DNA of 64,000 nt from Chalara sp. BL73 (taxonomy: Eukaryota; Ascomycota; Leotiomycetes; Helotiales). Below, one piece after another: positions 9,182-19,990 of the stretch. The DNA lies in assembly GCA_918026815.1 (NCBI GenBank), contig CAKJVC010000139.1, forward strand, positions 1 to 64,000. The letters run 5' to 3'. Within the stretch, counting starts at the first letter, position 1. Each line of letters starts with the position of its first letter. A program made the translations under genes and the position numbers. The notes under the pieces are model-generated. The model ran no database searches. It saw only the letters and a list, made by a program, of their open reading frames with translations, and was not told where the DNA came from.

Positions 9182-11675
9182 ATGGACTCGAGGACTCTAA
9201 TAGAAGCTCCTGTGGCAGCCAAAAAACCATGTGCTTGCGTCCCTTGTCATGACCGCAAAGTACGCTGCGATACTGCTGTTGTGGGCACACCATGCACTCG
9301 CTGTATTTCCAGGAAGCTCCAAGACGCCTGTACTCCTGTCACTCGTGTGAACAAGCGGAAGAACGATACAGCACACCGTCCCACGCCACGCAAGAGACAA
9401 CATGGCGATAACACGGCTGATGCGCAATCCGCGACTATCACGGTCTGTCTGCCTTCTAGTAGAACTGATGGTGCTAGCCTCATGTCTATGGTTAGCCCAT
9501 CCTCAAGATACCCTTCACGGCTAGCTAATGTTAAGTCAGTCGCCGAATATCCTGCTGGGTCATACCTCTGACAATTGGGGCCAAGGTCGCAGCGAAATAC
9601 CGACAACTGAGGAGACTGGTCAACTGCCTGTGACATACTCTAGCCCTCGACAAGCTCGGCTTGATAGCCCGACCACGGCTGATACGGTGGAAGAAGAAGA
9701 TAATGCACATCTGCACACGCTTCATGGCATGTCCAATGTAAATGCTCCATCTCCCACGGTGTTAGCTAGCCCAAACCAAGGGCAACATATCGTCGAGTAT
9801 TATGGCCAACTCAATTCGATAAGCGTGTTGCGAGATGTAATAGGAGGGCGATCAGGAAGGAAGAGGCTAGTTCACCTCACTGTCCCTGGTCCCAACACAA
9901 CGTCTGCACAAGAGAGAGAACTCTCTGTTCTTAGCGCGGTTGACAGGGCATATTTGAACGACCACAATGTCTATCAACTTCCTTCAAAACCCGCCCGGTA
10001 CGTTAAAAGCCTCTTCCTTGTTTCTGCGCTGTACCTGATTTAATATACCTAGTGATCACTTGCTTCGTCTCTTCTTCAAGCACGTCTTCCCATATACGCC
10101 TATACTAGATCGACTTCGATTTCTAGAGGACTACAATCGAGATACTTGCTCCACTTTCCTTTTATACGCCATATTTGCAAATGTTATCCCGTACGCATCA
10201 AAAGAATATGTTCTTGAGCTAGGCTTTTCGGATATATCGAAGGCTCAGAAAGAGTTTTTCTCAAGGGCAAGACTTCTTTTCGACTCCGGCTGTGAGAGGG
10301 GACAACTAAGTTTGCTACAAGGCTCGGTGCTTCTCAGCTCATTCCAGAATTCATTTGTGCCTGATAAGGACTTCAGGTTTTGGTTTTACAACGCTGTTCG
10401 TATTGCTACGCAGATGGGATTCCACAGAGAGTAGGTTCTTGAGGAAACCTGCATTTTGGAGGTAACTAAGCTTTCTAGTAATGTAAGGGACGATCTCGAC
10501 CCTGTAACGCATAAATTATGTAGGAGAATCTGGTGGATTCTTTTTGTAGGCATCTCATTATATCCAGATCTATAGTGAGATTCTAATCATAGTTACAGAG
10601 CCGGGATGTCTTGTTTAACCTATCCGGCTTCGAAAATATGCGGCGGATAAACGACGAGGAAACAGATGCCTTGCTACCCTGCATCGATGATTTCCCTGAA
10701 GAAATCCCTGCCGAAAGCGGAGATGAGATCCTGTCTCCGATGACAGCCCTACATAGGCACTTTTTCGTAGAGAACTGTAGGCTAGCAAAATTTGGTATGT
10801 TTATCTTCGATCCTATTCAACCTTGATGCTAATGTAATTCTACAAGGTGCCCAATTTTTGCGCGCCTTCAGATATAACGACTCTGTTCCGCCAGTATCTC
10901 AGGCGCAGGGATTTGCTGAAAGTCTTTCAGCCTGGAGAAGAGCCTTGCCACCAGAACTATCAATTGATAGAGTTTCAGAGTGGAATGAGTCGAATATCTG
11001 GATTATCTTTCTCCTGGCGATGAGTTTCCGACTGGAGTGTGTTTTCTTTCGAATATTGCGTCAGCGGACACGGGCGTATAATCCTGAATTGGAGAAATGG
11101 GCACGACAAGGGCTTCAGCGAGCCATTTTTGAACTCGACACACTGCTAAGGAGGGCAATGGTGCATGATGTCGTTTCATTTTGCCCACCTTCATTGTCTG
11201 TCAGCCTCAGATTGAAATAACTACAGTCACTGACTTAAACAGAATTATATGCGCAACGAATCTCATTGCATTCGAGATTGAACTTGCTTTAGATCCAGCC
11301 ACTAGAGGCACGCAAACACTGACAGCAATAACTCAGATCCAGACTGGTCTTGCTTATTTCCGCGACGTAGAGGCTCGCTGGATTAACGCAAGATGGGCAA
11401 TTCGTGTACTTGAATGGGTTATCAAACGGGCTGGGCTGCCAGTTATAAGCGACGGATCTGCACCCAGCAGCTCTCCAACACCTGATGGAAATACGCAAGG
11501 CACTGGTCAGCCAAATACAATAGGCAGACTTGACCACATTGATCCTAACCTCCCTGGTATCAGTCCAGGCACTGAGAACATTGATGGTCTTGCAGACATC
11601 TTGCTTCAAGCACTGCTTGACGGAAACATTTTCACAGGATTCGATGATAACCTTCTTAGTGTATTTGGGGCTTGA
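9182..11675 (+). CDS. Zn2Cys6 transcription factor, likely cluster activator
   Basis: Seven exons (9182-9534, 9593-9997, 10053-10430, 10488-10545, 10599-10794, 10847-11169, 11211-11675) give 725 residues. Residues about 18-50 hold the binuclear cluster C-x-C-x2-C-x6-C with PCHDRKVRCD, then PCTRC and a final Cys. A basic segment (KRKN, PRKRQ) follows. The middle shows the fungal transcription-factor regulatory domain: DHLLRLFFKHVFPYTPILDR, ATQMGFHRE and CRRIWWILF. The C-terminus is acidic and glycine/proline rich, like an activation domain. The gene is nuclear by family and sits alone between two inverted identical MITEs. It is the best candidate to bind the CGG-N2-CCG sites of the cluster; this is inference. 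Introns 1 and 6 have atypical donors (GTCAGT, GTCGTT) but are demanded by frame. Confidence 0.9.
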
Positions 11676-12086
11676 GCCAGGCCAACTTGGTAACAACCTG
11701 TTGCGCAACCAACCAACTCTAGACCGCTCTCCACTGGTAGGAATAGTATGTTCCTCCCCATTAGTAAAGATAATCCAAAATGTTCTAGCATGTAGCCTTC
11801 CGCTATTAGGATTGCACCAATCCTTCCCTGGACAGTATAATTTACCGTCCGCGGGACGGAAACAGGGGTGCCTGACCATTGACAAGGGCAACTAACTCCC
11901 TTCGCTCCACCAAATACCTTTCAGTCAAGAGGCTTGGAGAAAGGAAGATTGATGAGGAAGGAAGGTAAGAGGCATGAGAGCTTCGACGCTGCATATTCCG
12001 TTGCCCCAATTACCAATTTACAGGCTAAAAAATACCGTAATCCTTATCACTTATTATCTCAATCTTTGAATGAACTGTAATGTATA
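11676..12086. other. Intergenic region between activator and MITE copy 2
   Basis: No gene, repeat or recognised site is visible beyond the 3' flank of the transcription-factor gene. Confidence 0.5.
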
Positions 12087-12519
12087 ACGTAGTTCACAAG
12101 CGAGTGGGCAAAACAAGCTCATGCACACTTTTTTTTACATACAAAAAACGTCTGTGCGTAACCGTACACTTTCTTTAATTGTTTATAAAAAAGTTTATAA
12201 TTTATAATAGAGATTTTCTACTTTAAATATAAATATTATTTTAAATCTTAAAGCTGTAGGATTTATAGTTATTAAAATATGAAGTAAAATGTAAAAATAC
12301 AAGGATTATTTGGCCCCCAAATTTTATATCTTAATAAATATAAATTAAAAAGCTATTAAACTGTAAATAGTGTTTCTTTATAGCATAGATAAACTGTATT
12401 TTAAATTATAAAATTTTATATAAACAATTAAAAAAGGTGCACGGTTATGCACAGACGTTTTTTGTATGCAAAAAAAAGTGTGCATGAGCTTGTTTTGCCC
12501 ACTCGCTTGTGAACTACGT
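12087..12519 (-). mobile_element. MITE, TA-flanked, family A copy 2 (433 bp, inverted)
   Basis: Reverse-complement copy of 8420-8852 with the same length and only scattered substitutions seen by eye. It begins and ends with the ACGTAGTTCACAAGCG terminus, with TA on each side (TA before 12087, TA at 12520-12521). Together the two copies could pair across the regulator gene or serve as ends of a larger mobile segment. Confidence 0.88.
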
Positions 12520-12770
12520 TAATGTTAATTAACAAGGCTACTACAAAAGAAGTAACAGCGCTGCCAGTGATAGTAAAATTCGGGGAACACTTAGACCCCT
12601 AAAACTATTTTTCAGAACACCTTGTACAAACAGTACGCGCTAGACTTGCTGGGTGATAAACTTCGCGTTAATCTGAATCGGGTATGGTACACGGGCCATG
12701 GGAAAAGGACCAACTGCCCCTGGTCGACATAAGCAAAGCCGCAATCGGCGAGGCTAGCCAAGGCTTGCTT

Positions 12771-12778
12771 CGGTGCCG
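12771..12778. promoter_or_regulatory. CGG-N2-CCG palindrome upstream of SDR
   Basis: CGGTGCCG within TTCGGTGCCGAC, about 212 bp before the ATG at 12990. Confidence 0.5.
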
Positions 12779-12989
12779 ACGACCACGCCGACTAAGGACG
12801 AGTATGGAAAATTATACCGCCATATCGGGTTCTGTAGTATCATCCAATGACTACACACTGACATATTGATCCCCCTGAGTTACCTACATATGAGTAGTGA
12901 TCCGTTGGCACGCCTGCATTGAACTCCTAAGACCACTATTTGGGAATATTTCTAATTGAAAAATAAACAGAGTCCTGTGGACATAACCA

Positions 12990-14084
12990 ATGAGACCTTT
13001 ATTCCCAAATGAAGTGTTCACAATTAGGAAGATTCCTTCATTTGTGACTCGTTGCCCCCGTTTATCCTCCAAGCACCTCTCTATGATCAGCTCATCTCGC
13101 AGTTATAGTCCTCGGCAGTTTCGCAGTATGTCGGGGCTCAGCAAACCCACCCGCTCCCTCAAAGGTCGCGTCGCCATTGTTACCGGCGCTGGATCCCTCC
13201 CTGGCGGCATCGGTAATGGTCGTGCAGCTGCAGTGCTGCTTGCTGAAGATGGATGCTCTGTTGTATGTGTAGATCTGACCCGGGATCTAGCACAAGAAAC
13301 GGTCGACATGATTGCAGCTTCCGGGAGGGGCAATGGTCTTGCAATCACCGCCGATCTAACGGAAGAGAAGGAATGCAAGCGTGTGGTAGCTGCCACCATT
13401 GAGAAGTACGGGCGCGTTGATATTCTAGTCAACAATGTCGGGATATCCGGACCTCAAGGGTCGGCCACGCAGGTTGAGATGGCCGCCTTTATGCATGGTA
13501 TGCTAGTCAATGTTGGTACCATGGTTCAAATGGCAAAGTACGCCATTCCGGAGATGGTGAAGAATGAAGGGCAGTGGGCTGGTAGTATTGTAAACCTGGG
13601 CAGCGTCGCAGGCTTAAAGGGAGGTACGCCAAACTTGTTGTATCCAACCAGCAAAGGTGCAGTGGTGAACATGACCCGGGCAATGGCAGCGAACCATGCC
13701 GAAGAGCGCATACGAGTCAATTGTGTCTGTCCAGGCAAGTATATCTCCAATGATATCTCAGGGGGGTGGCGAAACAAACGACGATATGTTCCCAGATGAC
13801 TAGTGCTGACAGGGTGACTAGGGATGGTGTATACACCTATGATGTATGCTTCGAAGGTCGGCATGAGTGATGCAGAACGGGAAACACGTAAATTACGAAG
13901 CTTGCTGCGGACAGAAGGCAACGGGTGGGATGTTGGTGCCGCCATTAGGTTCTTGGCTGGTGATGAGGCAAGATGGATGACTGGAGTCATTTTGCCCGTT
14001 GATGCCGGAACAACGGCTGCAACAGGGATTGGGATGAAGAACCTGCATGACTCTACGACAAAAAAAAGTGTGAGTTGGTTGTAG
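12990..14084 (+). CDS. Short-chain dehydrogenase/reductase with possible organellar presequence
   Basis: Two exons (12990-13734, 13822-14084) give 335 residues. The classical SDR core starts near residue 55: the cofactor motif TGAGSLPGGIGNGRA, then LVNNVG, a catalytic Ser in VNLGSVAG, Tyr/Lys in YPTSKGAV, and the C-terminal GVILPVDAG. The family oxidises or reduces hydroxyl/keto groups with NAD(P). The intron begins GCAAGT and ends CTAG, a GC-AG intron. It is required because it keeps frame and joins VCPG to MVYTP. The first 45 residues are rich in Arg/Ser with one acidic residue, like a mitochondrial presequence. A start at 13128 (MSGLSKPTRS) would remove it. The gene belongs to the cluster by position and upstream motif. 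Confidence 0.87.
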
Positions 14085-14343
14085 TGGTTGTCTTGAACAG
14101 GCGTACTAGTATGGAGACGTAAATGAAAGCTTACAAAAATACATAAATGTAAAATGATGTTTAAATGCGCAAGGTGTATTTGCGCGGTGTTTGTAATCTT
14201 TACGTTCAAAACGACCTATATAAGGTACCATGCTCTTCATATCACCCACATTTGACTATACTTACTAAATACTTAGCGGAGAGGGAGTGATTTACGAGGT
14301 ACGGGTTTGACAGTGGCCATTTCAGGTTCCGAGAACCGGTCAT

Positions 14344-15469
14344 CTATGAACTTGGTGCCAAGTTTTCCTCGATCCAATCGAATATCAAACCATCAGTTCT
14401 TTCCCTAACCTCCCGCTCAATCCACTTCGACCCCAGTGCGTATATGTGAATCTGTCCCCACTCTCTCACCAACTTATGCTTTACGCCAGACTTTTTACAA
14501 AACTGAGCCCACTGCACCGAATCATGGAGTGCGAATTCGGCAGCTCCAACAAGAATTAGTTGCGGACTCAGACTCTTTATCCTATCCTCCTCCTCGAACA
14601 AAGGATTGACTTCTGGGTCGGCACCGTTCCAACTGCCGATAAACCAATTGCTGAATTTTGGAACCATAATATTTGCTTGCACTAGATAGTCAGTTTCAAC
14701 CATCGGATTTCCTCCGTCAAAGGTTGCGCCAGAGTGGTCCAACCATGGGGAGAGGAGAATATATCCTGCTGGTTGAGGAAGAGAGAGTTTTTGAAGGTGG
14801 AGACCTGATAACACTGTCAAGGCGCCGCCGGCCGAGTCTCCCATGAAGAGGATGCGAGAAGGAGGGAACTCAAGGTTGAGCAGGTGACGGTAGGCGGCGA
14901 GAAAGGAGCTACGCTGCGCAGGATGGGAAGCAATGTCTGTTAGGGCTTATGGAACTGTTAGTATTCAAGGTTTATTGATATAGGGGCATATAGATGATAT
15001 TGTGCATACGGTATTCAACTGTCACGAAAACAAGATCTAGCCCTCGTCGTCGTGCTACTGCAATCCATCTCTCCATATAGGTGAGATACATGCGTGCCTC
15101 TCCTCGCGCATAACCACCACCATGGGCGTAAAGTATCACGCAACGATTTTGTTCCTCTTGTGTGGGTGCGGCAAGATTAGCCACGTCCACTCCCCCAGGA
15201 ATGATGTAGGCTTTGAAATCGTTTGTTTCGATGAGCTTTGCGCGGGACGAAGGAGCCGACACCGGTAGTCTATGAATTATCTCAGGAAAATGAACGTTTG
15301 CGGCGGCAAGGTAGGCGCGAAAGAGTCTAGTGCGCAGCGATTGGTAGATAGGGACATGAGGCAGGAGAATGCGCCGCAGAATTTCGATGCACGAGAATAT
15401 AGAGAATGAATAGATGAGCTTGAGGGGTTGGAATGGCGAGCGCAAGAGCATCCAGGGTAAATATGCCAT
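14344..15469 (-). CDS. Alpha/beta-hydrolase, hormone-sensitive-lipase type esterase
   Basis: Two exons (15469-15010, 14945-14344) give 353 residues. The HSL signature HGGG is in VILYAHGGGYARG (oxyanion hole). The nucleophile elbow is GDSAGG, and a C-terminal His lies in QIHIYALG. The acid region reads VGAAEFALHD, so Glu replaces or neighbours the usual Asp. The N-terminus (about residues 1-36) is hydrophobic with few charges and may anchor the protein in the ER. The family hydrolyses short acyl esters or lactone-like esters and could deacylate the cluster substrate or an intermediate. An imperfect CGGTGCCT lies about 110 bp upstream. Divergent from the EthD-like gene. Confidence 0.88.
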
Positions 15470-16208
15470 TGTCTTTCTTCCTCTTTCCTCCTTGATCTGG
15501 ATGAAATATTGGTTGAGCTCTGGCTATTAGCTAAGTAGCTAATTGGTGTAGAATGACTGCAGATGAACATTACCGCTTCCTCATTCGTGCGGTGCCTTAT
15601 GGAGAGCGTATATTAGTTGGCTTTAGGGATCAAATACCATAGCTACATAGATCCAAATTACGGCGAAGCAAAAAATTACCCAGCCTCCGAAGGACGAGAG
15701 CGCCGACTCCGATTTTCAATATCCTCGGCCCTGGCAGCAACATTATTCCTGCCAAGTCCCTGCCTTGCCATGACCTATGCTATGATCTAGGAAGTGCTTA
15801 TGCACAATAATCACTCGGTGTAAACTTGAGAGTGGGTTCCATATTTCCACGGCAGAAATTAAAGAACTCGGCGAAACTTGGTCGGAACTTGGTCAGGATG
15901 TTATCGGCTATGAGGGTGGAGTATGGTGCGGAGTATGGGGTGTGGAGTGTGGGGTATGTCCAAAGTAAAAAACCTTATTTACAAGCTTAGCCTTACCCAC
16001 GTAGAGTTAGTTAATTTATAGTTTACTCTATAATATTGTGTACGTGTTGAGGAAAAATGGGATCCAATGTTATTAAAACTCTTCCCTCATCTTCCTCTCC
16101 CCGGCAGTTATCCCGCTTATCTTTCTAGAAATATACCTAACCCTTGGCCATCCTTTTTTCCCCATTGCTGCTCGCCTTCTTCCTATTGACCTCGCAATAA
16201 CCACCGAC
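15470..16208. other. Divergent promoter region, with GGAGTATGG-like minisatellite
   Basis: Lies between the esterase (minus) and EthD-like (plus) genes. At about 15910-15960 imperfect GGAGTATGG/GGTGTGGAG units repeat. No gene is seen. Confidence 0.55.
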
Positions 16209-17064
16209 ATGACTACCGGTCCTCCCTCTCACCTCCTGTACGTTAATCTCCAACCAGCGGAAGGTGTTGAGGAGAAAACTTGGATTAAGAGTATTGTACA
16301 GGGTTACGTGAGCCGGCCTATTAAACTGCATTCCATATTTCGATTTTGATCCTAACTTCACATTCTTCAAGATCCCTGAACTCATCAAGAGCAAGGCAGC
16401 GACGCGAGTCTCGCTCTATTCTGAGAACTATAACTTCCCCCTAGCAGCGAAGCAGAAGCATGCCCGCAGATATCTCCTGTATATTCAAACCACCCATCCA
16501 GAGCTGTTGAAGACCGATGCGCATGCCTTGATTGCTACGGAGAAGCAACTTATCCCAGCATTCAAGTCGGCCACTACGGCTGAGGAGCTTGATGTGCGAA
16601 ATTATGATTTAATTCGTTCTTATGATCCTAAGAACTACAAAAATGGTGAGTTCAAGCTACTCACGAAGTCGACCTTTCCTTTAGGAAACAACCTGAGAAG
16701 AGGAACGGGCTATTAACCATGCGACCCAGTGGCTGCCCCTTCGCTTCTCACCGTCGAGCTCCAACCTGCCGACGAAGAAGACCTGCTGAGATGGTACGAA
16801 GATGAGCATTTCGCCATGCTGGCAGCATTAGACGGCTATTGTCGCTCTGCACGCTACACGATCGGTGCCAAAACAGACTACACGCTAGGCCAGATGGACC
16901 AGCTCCCAAAGTTCATCGCGGTACACGACTTCGACAAGCTGGATGTATTTAGTACGCCAGAAGGGGATGCAGTAAGCAATACCCCTTGGACGGTCAAGGT
17001 GTTGAGCACTAGCCCGATCTTCATTGTCAGAGGGTGGGATTTGATTGACTGTCAGGGTGTGTAG
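16209..17064 (+). CDS. Two-domain EthD-like (dimeric alpha-beta barrel) protein
   Basis: Three exons (16209-16307, 16372-16645, 16730-17064) give 235 residues. The protein is an internal duplication: HLLYVNLQPAEG...EKTWIK at residues about 8-27 parallels SLLTVELQPADEEDLLRWYEDEHF at about 128-150, each followed by a ferredoxin-like half. The second copy keeps the WYEDEHF pattern typical of EthD-like proteins. Members accompany fungal degradation or polyketide pathways as small cyclases, decarboxylases or helpers; the activity here is unknown. Intron 1 starts GTGAGC and has a textbook CTAAC branch site before TTCAAG. Ignoring it would create a false frameshift. The neighbours support a catabolic role. 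Confidence 0.8.
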
Positions 17065-17450
17065 AAGTCTGGCCGGCGTATACATAGTTATGGATCCAAG
17101 AAGCATGTCTATGAACCAACTGAATAATTTGCATCATAAGAAGATTCCCAAGTGAAGTTTCGTATTCGAACATCACACCAATGGTTTCTCTCTTGTGAGC
17201 GTTGGCTACGGGTATAATAGCAAGTATGAAACTAAACACAATCGCAGCTTCGGTGTAATATCCCCATAAATCCTTACAGTATTTTTGATGCCTAAGACTT
17301 ACGCAGGACGGTGGGATTATGTAATCATAGTTCGCGTCTCCTCCTTTTGCCGGCATAATTCAGTATCCAAATTCAAGATCGAATTAATAATCAAAGGAAA
17401 TTCGAAGTTGAAGAGGAATTTGCGAGGCTCCGCTTGGAACAATTTGACTG

Positions 17451-17458
17451 CGGTGCCG
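17451..17458. promoter_or_regulatory. CGG-N2-CCG palindrome upstream of lactonase-like gene
   Basis: CGGTGCCG, followed by AGCGGCCGG, about 250 bp before the ATG at 17709. Confidence 0.5.
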
Positions 17459-17708
17459 AGCGGCCGGATTATCCGCGGGAATATTTTAGTTTAACTTAAT
17501 TGAGACAACCCGATACCCCACAAGCCAGCTGCCCGCATTTAGGAATAGCCATTATGGACTAGAATCATGTCTTTACCGGATGTAGATATCCAGGCGTGCC
17601 TTCCCCCAGTCATTTCTTTCTTCTGCATTCCTCACTCTCTTATTCATTTTGATTCACTTGCATTTTTAGAAGAAACTGCTTAAACTACGCCTCCCTTTCT
17701 GTAGAACC

Positions 17709-18745
17709 ATGGCAACACAATTACCTCAGCTGAGTTCCTTGCTGGCGAATGCCATTGTACCCGCATATAAATGCCCGCCAGGAACAAAGATGCACTTGCT
17801 CAACCTGGGCATCTTGCAATGCGATGAAGGATGGTAAGAGACTTGGAGCTCTGCATGAGAAAGCGCCGTGACTGACCAGTGTTTCGTTTCGACCAGGCTG
17901 CTGAGAGGTGCAAACGCTAGTGTCGCGAGCAATCTGCAACCGGAGAGTAAAAGGCGGAACTTGATTGCGTTGTCTGCCTTAATTGAGCACCCGCAAGTCG
18001 GGTTGATCTTATTCGAAACAGGCTGCGCCGAGGACGTCGACGTGGTATGTCTCTTATTTCAGATCCATATCTAAGACCCAAGTATCTTGATCTTGTAGTT
18101 CCGTACACGTTAATTTCTGACTTTTTGCGTGTTCAGAAATGGGGCCCACCACTTGTCGACGTCTTTCCTCGTATTGAGTACACTGACAAGCATAAATTAC
18201 CCGCAGCCATAGCCGCAACAGGCAACGACATCAAAGATGTTAAAGCTGTGATCATGGGGCATCTTCATCTCGATCACGCAGGGGGGCTAGAACACTTCGT
18301 AGGTACCGGCGTCCCTATTTATGTGCATGAAGAAGAATTTAAGCATGCTTGCTGGGCAGTAGGCACAGGTATGGATCTAGGCGTATATCTGGCTGGGTAT
18401 ATGGACCTAGAGAATCTGAATTGGAAGACATTCAATGAAGCAAAGCTTGACCTGTTCCAAGGGATTACAATTCACCATTGTCCTGGCCATACACCGGGGC
18501 TCTGTGCAATGCAGGTGAATCTGGAAGAGGATGGCACGTTCATATTTACAACTGACCAGTTTCATATTACCGAGAATTATGAAGCAGGCGAACCTCAAGG
18601 GTGGTTAGCAAGGGATCATAATGCTTGGTTTAGGAGCTATCAATTGATCCAAAGATTGCAGCGGATCTTCAATGCTAGGTTGGTGTTTGGGCACGATAAG
18701 GAGGTGTTTGAGAGTCTGGCTGCTATTAAGTCAGTTTGGCAATAA
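17709..18745 (+). CDS. Metallo-beta-lactamase-fold hydrolase, lactonase-like
   Basis: Three exons (17709-17833, 17897-18044, 18137-18745) give 293 residues, the size of AHL-lactonase-type proteins. The metal motif H-x-H-x-D-H is in GHLHLDHAGG. Further ligands are His in HCPGHTPG, Asp in FTTDQ and His in VFGHD. An N-terminal strand with LLNLG and LFETG also fits the lactonase branch. The family binds two metal ions and hydrolyses lactones or related esters. In this cluster, ring-opening of a lactone intermediate is a reasonable guess, but quorum-signal cleavage or another hydrolysis cannot be excluded. The start follows an ACCATGG context. A regulator palindrome lies upstream. Confidence 0.9.
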
Positions 18746-19159
18746 ACGATATAAGCCTTGAAGTTTTTTGGTATAAGTGAATAAAAGACTTTAGATCACT
18801 ACCAAGCAATCTACCTTCGAACTAGCTCATTATGATCGCTTGAAATCTCGGCGCCTACAGGTTAAAAGCGAATCCATTATTATATGTAACCTCAAAGTGT
18901 GGATAATTTTGAAAAATGATCTATAGCACTTAGTAGGAGCAGGCAGGCGTATTAAGGTTACTGATACCTTCTAAAACTGGTACTGAGCATAAATATTGTA
19001 CCAAAAGGTAGGGTTATTCGTATAAATTTAACAGAGGGGAATAGACCTAAATTATTACGACTTGCATGAGTATACTGTTCTGTAGGCATACAAGCATTAT
19101 GTTATTTACGATCCCCCTTAGTATCATCCCAAATACGCCATCCCATCTACCTTCCCAGC
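18746..19159. other. Intergenic region between convergent genes
   Basis: AT-rich 3' flanks of the lactonase-like and enoyl-CoA hydratase genes. Nothing else is recognised. Confidence 0.55.
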
Positions 19160-19990
19160 TCACAATTTACTTGGCGTCCATATCGGATCTCTCTTTTCAA
19201 CAAATGCCCTTATACCCTCCTTCATATTCTCTCCTTTGTCCATCTTAGGATACCACTGCTCAGCCAGAACCCTCGTTCCTTCTTCTGCGCCAATGCCTTC
19301 CCAGCCCATTTTGACGCCCTCACGAGTAACAGTGACAGAATCCGGTGAATTCTTAGCGATAAGTCTTGCTATCCTAACCGCCTCATCTACACAGGCTCCA
19401 TCCTTTACAACCCTATTCACGAGCCCCCATCTTTCCAGCTCCATTGCATCAACAGTCCGACCCGTGAGCGCCATCTCCATAGCCCTCTGTCGTCCAGCAG
19501 TTCTCACCAGCCTCGTCAATGCGCCAGCTAATGCAACAACACCAATCTTCACTTCGGGCAAGCCGAAAGTCGCGCTTTCGTCGGCGATGGTGATGTCGCT
19601 GTTGATCACCATTTCGCAACCTCCACCAAAACATATGCCGTTCACGGCGCAGATGACCGGTTTCTTACCCTGCCGTCTGCTTAAGCCGCCAAAGCCGGAA
19701 GGTGGTAGAGGTCGCTTTGGTGCAGCGTTTGGTTGGTGAGATAAGTTCCATTCTTTTAAGTCGGCGCCTGCGCAGAATGCGCGACCGGTTCCGGTGAGGA
19801 TTGCGCAACGAAGTGATGGTTCGACATCGAGCCATTGGTAGATTGCGTCAAGGCCATAGTGCATCTGTGTCGAGATGCAATTGAGACTTTTCGGCCGATT
19901 CAGGGTAATGAGGAGGATTGATGGGTCGGGGAAGGAAATCAGTATATACTGGGCTTCTGGAGGAGGGTTCTTAAATTCCAATGACGCCAT
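19160..19990 (-). CDS. Enoyl-CoA hydratase/isomerase family protein, peroxisomal
   Basis: One intronless frame of 276 residues, a full-length crotonase. Motifs: NRPKSLNCIS, the oxyanion-hole segment GTGRAFCAGADLKEW (about residues 67-81), and ICAVNGICFGGGCEM with the second oxyanion glycine. SDITIADESATFGLPE supplies the usual catalytic Glu region. The protein ends PSKL, a type-1 peroxisomal signal, as in the acyl-CoA synthetase at 2894. The two together indicate CoA-ester chemistry in peroxisomes: hydration in beta-oxidation, or hydration/retro-aldol cleavage of a side chain. A perfect CGGTACCG lies about 163 bp upstream of the start. Confidence 0.93.
   Translation of the reverse strand: MASLEFKNPPPEAQYILISFPDPSILLITLNRPKSLNCISTQMHYGLDAIYQWLDVEPSLRCAILTGTGRAFCAGADLKEWNLSHQPNAAPKRPLPPSGFGGLSRRQGKKPVICAVNGICFGGGCEMVINSDITIADESATFGLPEVKIGVVALAGALTRLVRTAGRQRAMEMALTGRTVDAMELERWGLVNRVVKDGACVDEAVRIARLIAKNSPDSVTVTREGVKMGWEGIGAEEGTRVLAEQWYPKMDKGENMKEGIRAFVEKRDPIWTPSKL

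Noticed and set aside
16308..16371. Apparent one-base frameshift in the EthD-like gene
   Set aside because: The segment is a 64-nt intron with a GTGAGC donor, a CTAAC branch site and a TTCAAG acceptor. Removing it gives one continuous frame.
19236..19739. 167-codon plus-strand open frame
   Set aside because: It is antisense to the enoyl-CoA hydratase and owes its openness to that gene's codon bias.
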